From positions 33,904-97,903 of the forward strand of contig CAWKEY010000038.1 in assembly GCA_963848675.1 (NCBI GenBank): a stretch of 64,000 bases of DNA. The letters run 5' to 3'. Under the pieces are notes generated by a model. It ran no database searches. It was given only the letters and a program-made list of their open reading frames with translations, and was not told where the DNA came from. Position numbers and translations under genes: made by a program. The DNA comes from CAWKEY01 sp963848675 (lineage in GTDB: Bacteria; Pseudomonadota; Gammaproteobacteria; Methylococcales; Methylomonadaceae). Of this stretch, positions 42,767-51,957 are shown piece by piece. Numbering within the stretch: position 1 is the stretch's first letter; the number at the start of each line of letters is the position of its first letter.

Positions 42767-45049
42767 TTAGGCTGCGAACAGGAAAGTGCCTGCATCGAAG
42801 GTAGAAGTGCTGGTAATACCCGTAATTTGCACGATAGCATCGCCAACATCATAACTCCCGGCAGGACCAACATCATCCATAAAGATATACTGGTTACCCT
42901 GGTAGCTGAAAGCTAGTGCCGTATTAAGCGCGGGGCCAGCACCAGCCGCAGCCGCAACTGCAGCAAATCCTAGCGAAGCAGCCGCTTCAATAGTAGCCTG
43001 TTCTACAGGCGTGATAACTGCACTGTCCAGGCCATTAACAAAAGTACCCGCAACTGCACCCAGTGCGATCTTGTCGCCATTCCCAAATCCAAGGATGCTG
43101 TCATTGCTGTCAGCGACTATAGGGTTAAGGCGAACAATATCATTACCCCCCTTAGTCAAGTCAAAGACGTTCTTGACAGCAACAACCGTAGAGCCCGTCA
43201 GATCGTCGTCGTTGCTACCACCGATGAGAGTGACAGTGCGGCCGGGCGTTGTGGTGTCAACGATATTGCCAGCAGCCAAAGTCAGTTTGCCGGTGGCAGC
43301 CGAACCATCAATCAGAATGTTCGCGGTGTTGGCAGCGAGAATAGTGCCAGCACCTAAGGTAACAGCAAGGTTTGATGCGCCGTCCAAGTTCAGCGTAGCT
43401 AGTTTGTCAGCATTCAGAGCGGTGATTAAGTTTTGCTGATCAGCAGCTAGGCCGGTCGTTGGCGCGCCCGCTGAGGTAATGTTGATGGTTTCAACACCGT
43501 TGATGGTCAAGCCAGTAACATCAACGTCAGCAGCAACCGCTGCGCGGTTTTGCAAGGTCAGGTTGATGCTCTCTGCCGTACCGGCCGCAGCGCCAAGAAC
43601 GGTAATGCTGGATGCCGCAGCGATGTCATCAGCAATCCGGACATTGGAGTCGTTAGCAATGTTGAACAGGCCGAAGGCAGTAGCTCCTGGAGTTACTGCA
43701 GTGTCACGAACAACATATGCGTCAACACCAGAGAACTTCTCGGCATTGAGACCAACTAAACCAGCAGGGCCATCGAAGTCGGCATTAATCGTCAGGGCGC
43801 CCGTGTGGCCAGCGGCAACCAGCTCAGCACCATTCAGGATACCCGCAGCAGCACGCAGTTCTAGATCAGCAGCGCCGGTGACAACATGTTTGCCAATGCC
43901 AGTAGCGTTAGCGCCAGCTGCCAATGCCACTGTATTCTTAACAGCACCCGCACTCTCAATGTTCAGGGTTTCCAAGGCGCCCGCACCCGCAAGGGTAGCA
44001 GCACCCAGGGTCAAACCCGCGCCGGTAGTGGCGCCGTTAAACTTGACAGACAGGCTCTCTGCAGTGCCCGCAGCGGTCGTACCCGCCAGGGTATCAACGG
44101 TAACCGTTAAGTTATTGGCGCCGGTCAGGCCAATGACCGGCGCAGAAGCCACCGCCACGTTCGTTAGCACAGCAGCTGCGTTGGCCGTAACATTAACAGC
44201 CTTGGCACCCAGAACGGCAGCCATGTCAACACCAGCGTTTGCGCCCAAGACATTGACATTGATCGTTTCAATGTTGCTAATCGAAGTTGTCGGTACAACC
44301 GCAGGAGCAACCAGGGTTGCGTCCAGGATATCGGCGTCGGCCGTGGAGCCGTCAGCCAGAACGTCACCCGTGGTCAGGGTGCCGGAAACTGCCGTAACTT
44401 TTTCGTTGCCTGAGGTAAATTTGAAGTCGGAGGCAATCAAACCGCCGTTCTTGGAGGAACCCGTGGTATCGGCTTGATCCGCGCCAGAAGTCAGCGTGAA
44501 GGTAGAGCCAATGACAGGCGTCTCGACAATAGTCGTAATCGTGCTGTCTATGGTTGTCAAAGCAGCCGCCAAAGAGGCATCGTCAGTGACACCGGCCAGC
44601 CAGGTTTGTGCTGTGGCAGCAGCACCCAAGCCGGAATAGGCCAGGATTTCCGGGGTAGTATCCACCGCGTCAGTAAAGGCGGTCGCGGCTTCTACTTTAT
44701 TGTTGTAGGCGGTCAGGTCGCTGCCTTGCGCGCCACCGGCTATGGCGGTGACGGCGTCACTGATGCTCAGCCGGCCGGTGTCCAGGGCTAGCGACCAAAA
44801 TTCTAAGCCAACCGGCTCGGGGAGACGGCCAAACAAATTTTGGTAGATGATAGTGACCACATCATTATTAGGCAAATCATCGAAATAAGCCTTGTATTCC
44901 GCTGACTGGCTAAAGGTTTCACTAATAGCGGCGGTGCTGCCGCCTTGGCTTTCTACTACTCCTTCCCAATACAGCAAACCCGAAGGATCGGCAGGACGGT
45001 TGAAGTAGGCCACATACAGTTTTTGTACAGCTTCGGTATAAATACCCAT
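42767..45049 (-). CDS. DUF4214 S-layer-like / type I secreted surface protein
   Basis: A 760-residue protein. The first 150 residues are a DUF4214 domain (VQKLYVAYFNRPADPSGLLY, IIYQNLFGRLPEPVGLEFWS). The remainder is rich in Ala, Thr, Gly, Asn and Val with repeated beta-strand units (TSISNIETINVNVLGA, LETLNIESAGAV, VETINITSAGAPT and LATLNLDGASNLAV), typical of methanotroph S-layer and beta-helical surface proteins. There is no N-terminal signal peptide. The C-terminus (GGNDIVRLNPIVADSNDSIL, GDKIALG and a last FDAGTFLFAA) looks like a type I secretion signal. Composition and a promoter with a long leader suggest high expression. It borders the O-antigen locus, whose glycan could anchor or cover it. 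Confidence 0.8.
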   Translation of the reverse strand: MGIYTEAVQKLYVAYFNRPADPSGLLYWEGVVESQGGSTAAISETFSQSAEYKAYFDDLPNNDVVTIIYQNLFGRLPEPVGLEFWSLALDTGRLSISDAVTAIAGGAQGSDLTAYNNKVEAATAFTDAVDTTPEILAYSGLGAAATAQTWLAGVTDDASLAAALTTIDSTITTIVETPVIGSTFTLTSGADQADTTGSSKNGGLIASDFKFTSGNEKVTAVSGTLTTGDVLADGSTADADILDATLVAPAVVPTTSISNIETINVNVLGANAGVDMAAVLGAKAVNVTANAAAVLTNVAVASAPVIGLTGANNLTVTVDTLAGTTAAGTAESLSVKFNGATTGAGLTLGAATLAGAGALETLNIESAGAVKNTVALAAGANATGIGKHVVTGAADLELRAAAGILNGAELVAAGHTGALTINADFDGPAGLVGLNAEKFSGVDAYVVRDTAVTPGATAFGLFNIANDSNVRIADDIAAASSITVLGAAAGTAESINLTLQNRAAVAADVDVTGLTINGVETINITSAGAPTTGLAADQQNLITALNADKLATLNLDGASNLAVTLGAGTILAANTANILIDGSAATGKLTLAAGNIVDTTTPGRTVTLIGGSNDDDLTGSTVVAVKNVFDLTKGGNDIVRLNPIVADSNDSILGFGNGDKIALGAVAGTFVNGLDSAVITPVEQATIEAAASLGFAAVAAAAGAGPALNTALAFSYQGNQYIFMDDVGPAGSYDVGDAIVQITGITSTSTFDAGTFLFAA

Positions 45050-45228
45050 GAGTAAAGCTCCAGTGTTTAAGGAATTGAAAAAGTTTTAAGCGATTTTAAA
45101 AATTAAGAGGTTAGACAATTTTTGTTAAAAAGCAAGCCTATCGTGCGTAATAATTGAAGGAAGTCGTCCCATGTGCTTGAGCTGCACATTAAAACGCATA
45201 AACAGGCTCTCAACCTGTATACGATTTC

Positions 45229-45257
45229 ATTATGGCAGTGCATTTGCCAATCTGCAA
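45229..45257 (-). promoter_or_regulatory. Candidate promoter of the S-layer-like gene
   Basis: On the minus strand TTGCAG (45257-45252) and CATAAT (45234-45229) are spaced by 17 bases. The leader to the ATG would be about 170 bases, long for a bacterial gene but usual for abundant surface proteins. Confidence 0.4.
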
Positions 45258-45382
45258 GTACTTACTGTTTTTTTTTCGGTGTTGAGTCATATTGTTAGCG
45301 AATAAAGCTCATGTACTCTAATTGATGGGTCAGTTGCGCTGCCGGGAATGGGACAGCCCTCATTTGTGCCGTTTTGCCAAAT

Positions 45383-45399
45383 GTGTACAAACTGTACAC
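45383..45399. promoter_or_regulatory. Operator-like palindrome GTGTACA-N3-TGTACAC
   Basis: A perfect 7-3-7 inverted repeat about 125 bases upstream of the candidate -35 box. It may bind a dimeric regulator of the S-layer-like gene. No regulator gene is nearby. Confidence 0.3.
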
Positions 45400-45566
45400 T
45401 AATCAACACAGCATAGCAAGATATTAATCCTAAATCATCACACTTTCTAGCAAGTCGCTTGAGGGTGCTGTCATGCTGGCTGCTGCCTGAGCCGCTTTAT
45501 AATTCGGGCAATTTCGGCAAGCGCCAGCTCTCTGCGGGTTATGCAGGCGCGCACCCGGGATAGCTT

Positions 45567-45666
45567 AGCGCCTGTCCAAAAATAAGTTGTACAACTTCTG
45601 CTAATCAATCGCCTTAGCTGTTTGTTTGCCGTGATTGAACTGTACAGGTTATTTTTGGACAGCGCC
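45567..45666. repeat. MITE-like palindrome of about 100 bases
   Basis: The arms AGCGCCTGTCCAAAAATAA and TTATTTTTGGACAGCGCCT, extended inward by TTGTACAA and CTGTACAG, enclose about 40 bases without coding likeness. The terminal repeats without a gene suggest a miniature transposable element. Confidence 0.6.
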
Positions 45667-45962
45667 TTAGTTATGCGCGCGAAATAAGTTGAACATGTGT
45701 AGGTGCGGATTTATTCGCACAGCACAGAGCGGATAAATCCGCACCTACACAAAAAATTGTTTCTCAGCGTTGCGCAAGTTAATTGCTACGCGTTGCTTAT
45801 CCAAACAATAACTGTTCAGTATGCTGGGAGCCATTTGTGGGAGCGACGCCCTCGTCGCGATTGGAAGCCGCCAGTCGCGACGAGGGCGTCGCTCCCACAG
45901 GGCATCTTGCCACTCCAGAGCAGCGCCAAGCGCCTTAGACTTCATAGGCAGAATAGTTACAC
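45662..45962. repeat. Composite double-hairpin repeat, family R2, copy 2
   Basis: About 300 bases. The first hairpin pairs TAGGTGCGGATTTATTCGCA with GCGGATAAATCCGCACCTA. The second pairs GTGGGAGCGACGCCCTCGTC with its complement around GCGATTGGAAGCCGCCAGTCGC-type loop sequence. It ends GAATAGTTACACC. Both stems are cleaner than in copy 1 at 31824. Confidence 0.8.
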
Positions 45963-46043
45963 CAAAAACATTTCATTACCAAGCTCACGCAGTCAAGTCA
46001 GTGCGTTATCACAATATGCCGGTAAAAAACAGATGACTGATGG

Positions 46044-46182
46044 CAACTATTCAGCGTTTTCTCGCAAACCCTTTGTTCTTTTGTCATTTCGACCACAGGG
46101 AGGAATCTTCAACGCTGGAGACTTTGTTCAGACTTAAGATTCCTCGCTCTGCCCGGAATGACACAGGGCGCTGAATCGTTAC
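46044..46182. repeat. Dispersed palindromic repeat, family R1, copy 4
   Basis: Complete, with outer arms CAACTATTCAGCG and CGCTGAATCGTTAC. It ends three bases before the glycosyltransferase stop codon at 46185. Confidence 0.9.
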
Positions 46183-46184
46183 AT

Positions 46185-49100
46185 CTAAAGATTGCTTATG
46201 CTCACTTGCCGGCAGCCGTGCTGCTCGATTAGAACGCGCAGAAGCTGCCGGGTGCTCTGTTTCCAGGTAAGCCAGGGCATATCGATCGACGCGGGAGCTT
46301 GCCCGGCGGCTTTGAGCGCCTGCCAGCCGAGCAGGGCATCGGCGAGCGCTTGCGGGCTGTTGCCGCTGAAGTAATAGGCGTGCGGGCCAGCGACTTCCAT
46401 GAATACCGGCAGGTCGCGGGCGATGATGGGCAGCTGGTGCTGGGCGGCTTCGATGAGCGGCAGACCGAAACCTTCGCCTTCCGAGGCGGCCAGCAAGGCA
46501 CTGGCGGCATGGTACAGTTCGACCAGCAGTTCGTCGCTAATACCCTGAAACCAGTGCAGGTGGCGGCCGTTTTGCGGGTGATTGTGCAGGCGCTCGGCCA
46601 GCTCGTCGACCATCCAGCCCTGTTTGCCGACAATGATCAGGTTGACGGGCTGGTTTTGTTGCCAAAGGATTTCGCAGGCGGCCAAAGCCTGGGCATGGCC
46701 CTTGCGGGGCTCGACGGTACCGACCATCAGCAGATTGGTCTGCCCTTGCAGTTGCTGCAGGGCTTGCTGCTGCTCGACGGTAATGCCGGTGCTGGGTGCG
46801 CTGGCATGAATGTCGGCGCCCAGGTGAAAGTGGCCAATATTAAGGGCATGCGCCTCGCTGCTTTCTGTGTCTTGCAGACCGGCATGCTGGGGCTGGACGC
46901 TCAGCCAGGCAAGCAATTCGTCGGCGACAGCTTGAGAAATACAGATCAGACCGTGGGCCACACGGGTGATGGTGTCCAGCCAGTTATGGAAGTGGCGCTC
47001 GGTGTCCGAGAGAAAGACTTCCGGGCGCAGCACCGGCAGCAGGTCGTAGACGACGAAGTAGATCTGGATGCCGCGGCCGCGCATAAGGGCCAGGGCGTCC
47101 TGGTTGCAATGTATGCCATGGATATACAGATCAAGCCCCAGGAAGATGTCGCCGGCGCTGAACTGAACGGGACTGTCCATCAGCTCCATTGGAGTCAGGC
47201 CTAGGAACTCAAGCGTGTAGCTACGCGCATGGCGGTAGCCGCCATGATCATCGTAGATCGGCTCGACACGGTAGCCGTCGGGCGGCTCGTTCAGCAGCTG
47301 CTGGAGTACGCTGCGCACCACGCGCTGAATGCCGGTTTTGAGATCCTCCTGAACCAGGGCGGAGATGTCTACCCAAAGGGTTTTTGGCGGCAGACCGGGT
47401 TGATTGTCGGCGATGCTTTTGGCAATGTCCAGGGTATCTTGCTGATTCGGCGGTTGCGGCGCATAGCCGCTGGCCAGGGCCTGGATCAACTGTTGGTAGT
47501 GGGCGCGCGGGCTCTGCGCACTGAGCTGTTCGATGGCCTGGTAATAGCATTCGCCGATATGCGCAGGGTGGTGGCTGGCCCGTGCGTAGGCGATAGCGTG
47601 CTGGCTCAGTTGTTGCCTGTCCTGGGCTTGAGTGCGCAGGTTGTACAGGGCTTCGGCGAGCTGGGCATCGGTAAACTCGTCGGGAAGCTTGAGCACGGTA
47701 TGTTCCGGCAACTCGGCGGCGGAACCGTTGTTGTTGATGATTGTGGGCAAGCCGTAGGTCAGACAGTCGAGAATTGCGGCGGAGGTTTCGCCCCGGCTTT
47801 GACTGCGCAGCTGGACAGCGAGGTCGGCAGCCGCCAGATAGCGATGGTATTGCTGCGGGCTGACGTAGCCGGTGATGGTGATGCGCGCCGGGCATCCGCT
47901 GGCGGCGATGGTCGCGGCGATAGCCTGACCATAACTGGCTGGCTCCTCGCCGCCGACAAAAATGAGACGGCAGCGAGGGTCATGAACCAGGGGCGAGTCC
48001 AGCCAGGCTTGCAACAGCCGGTCATTGAGCTTGGTTTTTCCCATCAGGCCAAAGCTGCAAATAATGAAGTCTTCAGGATGGATGGCGAGCTGTTGGCGGG
48101 CGCTGTCCCGGTCAATGTCCGCAGGCTGGGCACGCAGCAACGGCAGATTGATCCAGTCCTGGGCAGCCTCGGGGCCGTAGTGCTGCGCGGCAAGCTGCTG
48201 GGCAAAGCGGGAGTGAACGATAATACCGGTAGCCTGCTGCAGCAGCATTTTGTTACAGGGGTATTGCCAGATTGCCGCTACCAAGCCATCGCGCTGATGG
48301 CTGATGAGCGCCTGGTAACCGTGCGACTGATAAAGCACCTGTTTGAACAGGCCAGGCTGGTAGCCCTCCAGGTCCATGTTGCTGAGTACGCCGCTCAGGT
48401 AGAAATCATGCAGGACGACGACGCCGGGATGGGCAGCAAGCATGGCGAACATGTGGCGGTGGTAGTTGGAGTTGCCAAAGTGATAGACGATACGCTGATA
48501 ATCCCGGGCATGACTGGCAAACCACTCCGTCGTATGCACGGGAAGGTGGGCCATGCCACAGGCGCCAAGGCTTTCGGCCTGGTCAGTAATGATGTCGATA
48601 TCATAATAGCGCGCCAGCTGGGGCAGCAGTACGACACTGTAATCGGCGATGCCGGTTTGCTGGGGCGGCATCGGCGATACGTAGGCCAGGCGCGGACGCA
48701 AGGGTGACCCGAGGACAAACGCGTGCGCAATGCGTTGCTGGTGAAAGCCTTGCAGGGCCTCAAGGAGGAGCTGGCAATTGAGGGTAACGGCACCGGGCTG
48801 AAGCTGATTATCGAGCACAACGATGCGCTGGCCGGGGATTTGCAGATCATGCCGGGCATACGCGGCGGCCTGGGCAGATAATGCCAGCAGGCCATCGGCA
48901 TTAATCAGGTTTTGACTACAGGCCTGACGCCAGAGCAGGTAGCTGTCTGCAGGGCCGGACTCCGCTTCGAGATGCGCAGGCGGGATGTCGCCGAGCACTA
49001 CGACGCTGGCATGGCGCTGGTTTAGCCGTCCCACCGAGGTAATGCCCTGGTCGCTGTAGCCCTGAAAAGCATGCGTGAGCAGAACGATGTCGGCATTGAG

Positions 49101-49400
49101 GTTGGCTAAATAGTTTTCGCGCAGATACTGCGCCGCGCGGCTGCGCCAGTGGTTATCGGGATTTTGTTGATCCACCGGGCCAACGGCGCTGAAGACGTGA
49201 AGCGCGTGAGCAGGCAGGAGGTCGTTGAAGGTTTGCCGCAGACGCTCTATGTGCTGGGGGAGCAAACCGTTAAGCAACAACTGGACGTCAAGCTCCGGAG
49301 CCTGGCGGATGAGCGCCTGGGCCAAATCCAGGGTAAAGCGGCTGAGCGGATGTTGGTCGCCGTGAACTTGGCACACTTGCAGGTCGATAATGATTTTCAT
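46185..49400 (-). CDS. Multi-domain glycosyltransferase (two GT4 modules)
   Basis: A 1071-residue cytoplasmic protein. Residues 1 to about 230 form a Rossmann-like N-domain (MKIIIDLQVCQVHGDQHPLS). A GT4-type module starts near 233 (RPRLAYVSPMPPQQTGIADY) and includes EDFIICSFGLMGKTKLNDRL and ETSAAILDCLTYGLPTIIN. A second GT4 module starts near 670 (KTLWVDISALVQEDLKTGIQ) with GTVEPRKGHAQALAACEILW and SEGEGFGLPLIEAAQHQLPI, the donor-binding E-x7-E region. Tandem transferases like this polymerise D-rhamnose or mannose O chains in ABC-exported antigens, which fits rmd, gmd, wzm and wzt upstream. The donor is inferred. Confidence 0.85.
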   Translation of the reverse strand: MKIIIDLQVCQVHGDQHPLSRFTLDLAQALIRQAPELDVQLLLNGLLPQHIERLRQTFNDLLPAHALHVFSAVGPVDQQNPDNHWRSRAAQYLRENYLANLNADIVLLTHAFQGYSDQGITSVGRLNQRHASVVVLGDIPPAHLEAESGPADSYLLWRQACSQNLINADGLLALSAQAAAYARHDLQIPGQRIVVLDNQLQPGAVTLNCQLLLEALQGFHQQRIAHAFVLGSPLRPRLAYVSPMPPQQTGIADYSVVLLPQLARYYDIDIITDQAESLGACGMAHLPVHTTEWFASHARDYQRIVYHFGNSNYHRHMFAMLAAHPGVVVLHDFYLSGVLSNMDLEGYQPGLFKQVLYQSHGYQALISHQRDGLVAAIWQYPCNKMLLQQATGIIVHSRFAQQLAAQHYGPEAAQDWINLPLLRAQPADIDRDSARQQLAIHPEDFIICSFGLMGKTKLNDRLLQAWLDSPLVHDPRCRLIFVGGEEPASYGQAIAATIAASGCPARITITGYVSPQQYHRYLAAADLAVQLRSQSRGETSAAILDCLTYGLPTIINNNGSAAELPEHTVLKLPDEFTDAQLAEALYNLRTQAQDRQQLSQHAIAYARASHHPAHIGECYYQAIEQLSAQSPRAHYQQLIQALASGYAPQPPNQQDTLDIAKSIADNQPGLPPKTLWVDISALVQEDLKTGIQRVVRSVLQQLLNEPPDGYRVEPIYDDHGGYRHARSYTLEFLGLTPMELMDSPVQFSAGDIFLGLDLYIHGIHCNQDALALMRGRGIQIYFVVYDLLPVLRPEVFLSDTERHFHNWLDTITRVAHGLICISQAVADELLAWLSVQPQHAGLQDTESSEAHALNIGHFHLGADIHASAPSTGITVEQQQALQQLQGQTNLLMVGTVEPRKGHAQALAACEILWQQNQPVNLIIVGKQGWMVDELAERLHNHPQNGRHLHWFQGISDELLVELYHAASALLAASEGEGFGLPLIEAAQHQLPIIARDLPVFMEVAGPHAYYFSGNSPQALADALLGWQALKAAGQAPASIDMPWLTWKQSTRQLLRVLIEQHGCRQVSISNL

Positions 49401-49410
49401 GGCTGCTTGC

Positions 49411-50709
49411 TTAGGGGTTGCTGTTAGTCAGGCGCTGCATGTCTTGATAAATGTCGCGCGCGGGTTCTGACAGGTTATCGAGCTTGTTGTCGAAACTAAT
49501 GGGCTGGCGTTGGGTTGTTTGCTGCTGGTTCAATTTGCGGACCATGCTTCGAAACGGCTGGGCTAGTCCGGGGTAACGGCTCAGCACGGCTTTGATGACC
49601 CGGCTTTGCCGGGCAGGACCGATGAGCGCATTGACGATGGTGCGGATTGCCGTCTTCAGTGTGTTTTTGAGTTTATGAGTTATGCGCATAGCGAACAGGC
49701 GCAGCGCCTGCCTGATTTGCGCCTGGCGCAGGTTTAGCTTGCGCAACGGCTCGGTGATCCGCCATGACAGACTGGTGGTAACCGCCGTTAACTGGCTATC
49801 AAGGCTTTGGACGTGCTGCTGGCTTATTTCCAGCTGGTTATTGAGTGCATGCAATTGCGCCTGTAATTCGGCTTGCTGCTCCTGCTGCAGCTGAAGTTGC
49901 ACCTGATATTGCTGCCGCTGTAGCTCAAGTTGCAACTCATACTGCTGAAGGTTTTTTTCAAGTTCGGATTGAATGATGGTCAGTTGTTCATGGGCGTGCT
50001 CCAGGGCTTGTTCCGCCCGTTGATAACCGATGAACTGGAAGTCATCAAAGACGTTGGGTTGCATGGCCAGGGCATCGGCCAGGGCCTGTTGTTCTTGCGC
50101 GACATAGTAGCGGTTCAGGCCATCGCTGTAGACGTACTGGTATTGGTTGTCGAGCACAATTGGCTGCCAGTCCTGATGCTGGCTATCCGGATTATTAGGG
50201 TGGGTGGTTTCGATAATGAGTATCCAGGGACGCCAGCGTTGAAAATCCATGCCCTGTATGACTTGAGTCTCAAAACCTTCGACATCAATTTTAAGAAAAT
50301 GGATTTCGGTGACGCCAAGCTCCTCACAGAGGCTGTCAAGCCTGCGCACCGGAACGGTCGAGGAGATGACCTCGAGGCCTTGTTGGCGATAGTGGTCGGC
50401 AACGTCTGGATCCGGCGTGGCCCAGCCACGGACGCTGGGCACGTCATACAAAGTCAGTTCGCCGTTGTAATTGCCTGCGGCTATTTGCAGATTGATGTCG
50501 CGGGGACGTTGTATTTGCAGGCAGGCATGATGGTGCGGCAGGGGTTCGATGTTGATGCCATGCCAGCCACGGTCGTAAAAGGCTTTGGTCACGGAGTCGT
50601 CTTCGGGGTCATTGGCGCCGACATCGATGTAGAAGCCCTCTTCGATATGCTTTAGGGCGCGCCAAAGTATGACATCCTCGGCGTTTTGTGCGTAAGAGAT
50701 GAAAGTCAT
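49411..50709 (-). CDS. FkbM family methyltransferase with coiled-coil tail
   Basis: From ATG 50709, 432 residues. The N-terminal 200 residues are an FkbM-type SAM methyltransferase: SYAQNAEDVILWRALKHIEE, GFYIDVGANDPEDDSVTKAF, INIEPLPHHHACL, IHFLKIDVEGFETQVIQGMD. Then follows a Gln/Leu-rich coiled coil of about 80 residues (LQQYELQLELQRQQYQVQLQ), a short SLSWRITEPLRKL motif often found at the end of O-antigen enzymes, and a basic tail. It probably O-methylates the glycan, and the coil may act as a spacer in chain-length control as in WbdD-type terminators. This is inference. It is ten bases from the glycosyltransferase gene. Confidence 0.85.
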   Translation of the reverse strand: MTFISYAQNAEDVILWRALKHIEEGFYIDVGANDPEDDSVTKAFYDRGWHGINIEPLPHHHACLQIQRPRDINLQIAAGNYNGELTLYDVPSVRGWATPDPDVADHYRQQGLEVISSTVPVRRLDSLCEELGVTEIHFLKIDVEGFETQVIQGMDFQRWRPWILIIETTHPNNPDSQHQDWQPIVLDNQYQYVYSDGLNRYYVAQEQQALADALAMQPNVFDDFQFIGYQRAEQALEHAHEQLTIIQSELEKNLQQYELQLELQRQQYQVQLQLQQEQQAELQAQLHALNNQLEISQQHVQSLDSQLTAVTTSLSWRITEPLRKLNLRQAQIRQALRLFAMRITHKLKNTLKTAIRTIVNALIGPARQSRVIKAVLSRYPGLAQPFRSMVRKLNQQQTTQRQPISFDNKLDNLSEPARDIYQDMQRLTNSNP

Positions 50710-50842
50710 GTGCGTGCTATGTCCACAGTGGATTCCCGCCGGCAACTGCCAGTAAAGTAGTTGCGACTATTGTTGAAATGGTAATAAATAGCGCCAGATT
50801 GCGCTTTTTGGTGTTGTTTTCAAGCTGGGTATAAAAAATGAT

Positions 50843-50977
50843 CACTATTCGGCGCCTTCTTTCGAAGCATTTATTTTTTTGTCATTTCGACCACAGGGAG
50901 AAATCTTAAGCGCTGGAGACACTGTTCAGGCTTAAGATTCCTCGCTCTACTCGGAATGACACATGGCGCTGAATAGA
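50843..50977. repeat. Dispersed palindromic repeat, family R1, copy 5
   Basis: Core arms TGTCATTTCGACC and CTCGGAATGACA, outer arms CACTATTCGGCG and GGCGCTGAATAG. It separates the methyltransferase at 50992 from the FkbM gene inside what is otherwise a tight gene string. Confidence 0.88.
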
Positions 50978-50991
50978 CCCAAAAATGAAGG

Positions 50992-51957
50992 TCATGACTC
51001 TATCGGCTCCATCACGCAGCACATGAAGTCATTATCAGTAATGAACTCTCTGATCGACACGCCGATGTTATCCGCCAAGTAAGCCCTTGACCGGCCAAGA
51101 AAGAAAAACAGGTGGAAACGGGTGTACTCATAGCGATACTCAAAACACGGTGTCGCGTGCGCCATCTGCCCACCCGGTTTAAGCAGCGAGCGCATAAACG
51201 AGAGCTCGCTGACCGGTTGACGAAAATGCTCGAGGACATTGTTCGAGAACAGCCCATCAAATTTCATTTCAGCCAGCACTGACCGGCTTGAAATCACGTA
51301 ATCCGCAGCGGCCGATGCCGATCCATGCGGTTCGAAGGCTAACACATTCCAGCCCTGCTCTCGCAGTATCTGAATGCTGCGCGACCAGGCACCCGCCCCA
51401 TAATTCAGATAAGTGCCTTCGCGCAAGGGCTGCAGACTATGAAATGCACGCAGCTCCTGTTCGGTTGAATCACCCTCTTCGTACATGCTGTAGTGCCATT
51501 CGTAGTCTTGGGACAATTCTGCGCTCGATAGCTGGAACATCTTGTCGGCGCCGAAAATGACATCACAGCTGGGACATTGATGGCGCACCAGATGCCCGCC
51601 ACCAAATAGGCATTGGGTCTCGAATTTGACGAAGGCTTCATCCGCATCCTGGTAGCCACACAAGGGACAACAACGGCTCTTCAACTCCTGTGCCATGGTC
51701 CGCATCAGAAAATCGACCACTTCCCATTTTGCAGCAACCTGATGTTGCAGCAACTCCCTGCGCTGGTCACGGAGCTGCTTAAGGGTGTCTTCAGATAGCT
51801 GCGCGATCACAGCCGGCTTCACCTGCGGCTCACTGGGAAGGGCTAGCGCCGTTTGAGCTGCCTGCAGCTCTGCCAATAGACGGTCTAGCGAGCTTCGGCG
51901 CATCACCATGAGATTAACGCTGGACAACACGGTGTTGATCATCTGTGCCAGGCTCAT
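50992..51957 (-). CDS. SAM-dependent methyltransferase with zinc-ribbon
   Basis: A 321-residue protein. An N-terminal helical part (residues 1-90) contains a stretch of Gln/Leu/Glu. A Cys4 ribbon follows (CCPLCGYQD near 96 and HQCPSCDVIF near 127), then the methyltransferase core with motif I degenerate as YLNYGAGAWSRSIQIL and VLAFEPHGSA, DGLFSNNVLEHFRQPVSELS and LLKPGGQMAHATPC. Zinc-ribbon methyltransferases of this kind act on nucleotide-linked or polymer sugars. It overlaps the wzt stop by four bases (ATGA), which ties it to O-antigen modification. Confidence 0.82.
   Translation of the reverse strand: MSLAQMINTVLSSVNLMVMRRSSLDRLLAELQAAQTALALPSEPQVKPAVIAQLSEDTLKQLRDQRRELLQHQVAAKWEVVDFLMRTMAQELKSRCCPLCGYQDADEAFVKFETQCLFGGGHLVRHQCPSCDVIFGADKMFQLSSAELSQDYEWHYSMYEEGDSTEQELRAFHSLQPLREGTYLNYGAGAWSRSIQILREQGWNVLAFEPHGSASAAADYVISSRSVLAEMKFDGLFSNNVLEHFRQPVSELSFMRSLLKPGGQMAHATPCFEYRYEYTRFHLFFFLGRSRAYLADNIGVSIREFITDNDFMCCVMEPIES

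Noticed and set aside
43011..44477. Long plus-strand frames opposite the DUF4214 gene
   Set aside because: Shadow frames caused by its Ala/Thr/Val-rich biased codons; no starts with ribosome sites.
31824..45962. CRISPR array in the repeat-rich region
   Set aside because: Repeats are palindromic, unequally spaced and scattered; there are no regular spacers and no cas genes.
46299..48707. Long plus-strand frames opposite the glycosyltransferase
   Set aside because: Antisense shadows of a GC-rich gene; domain evidence supports only the minus strand.
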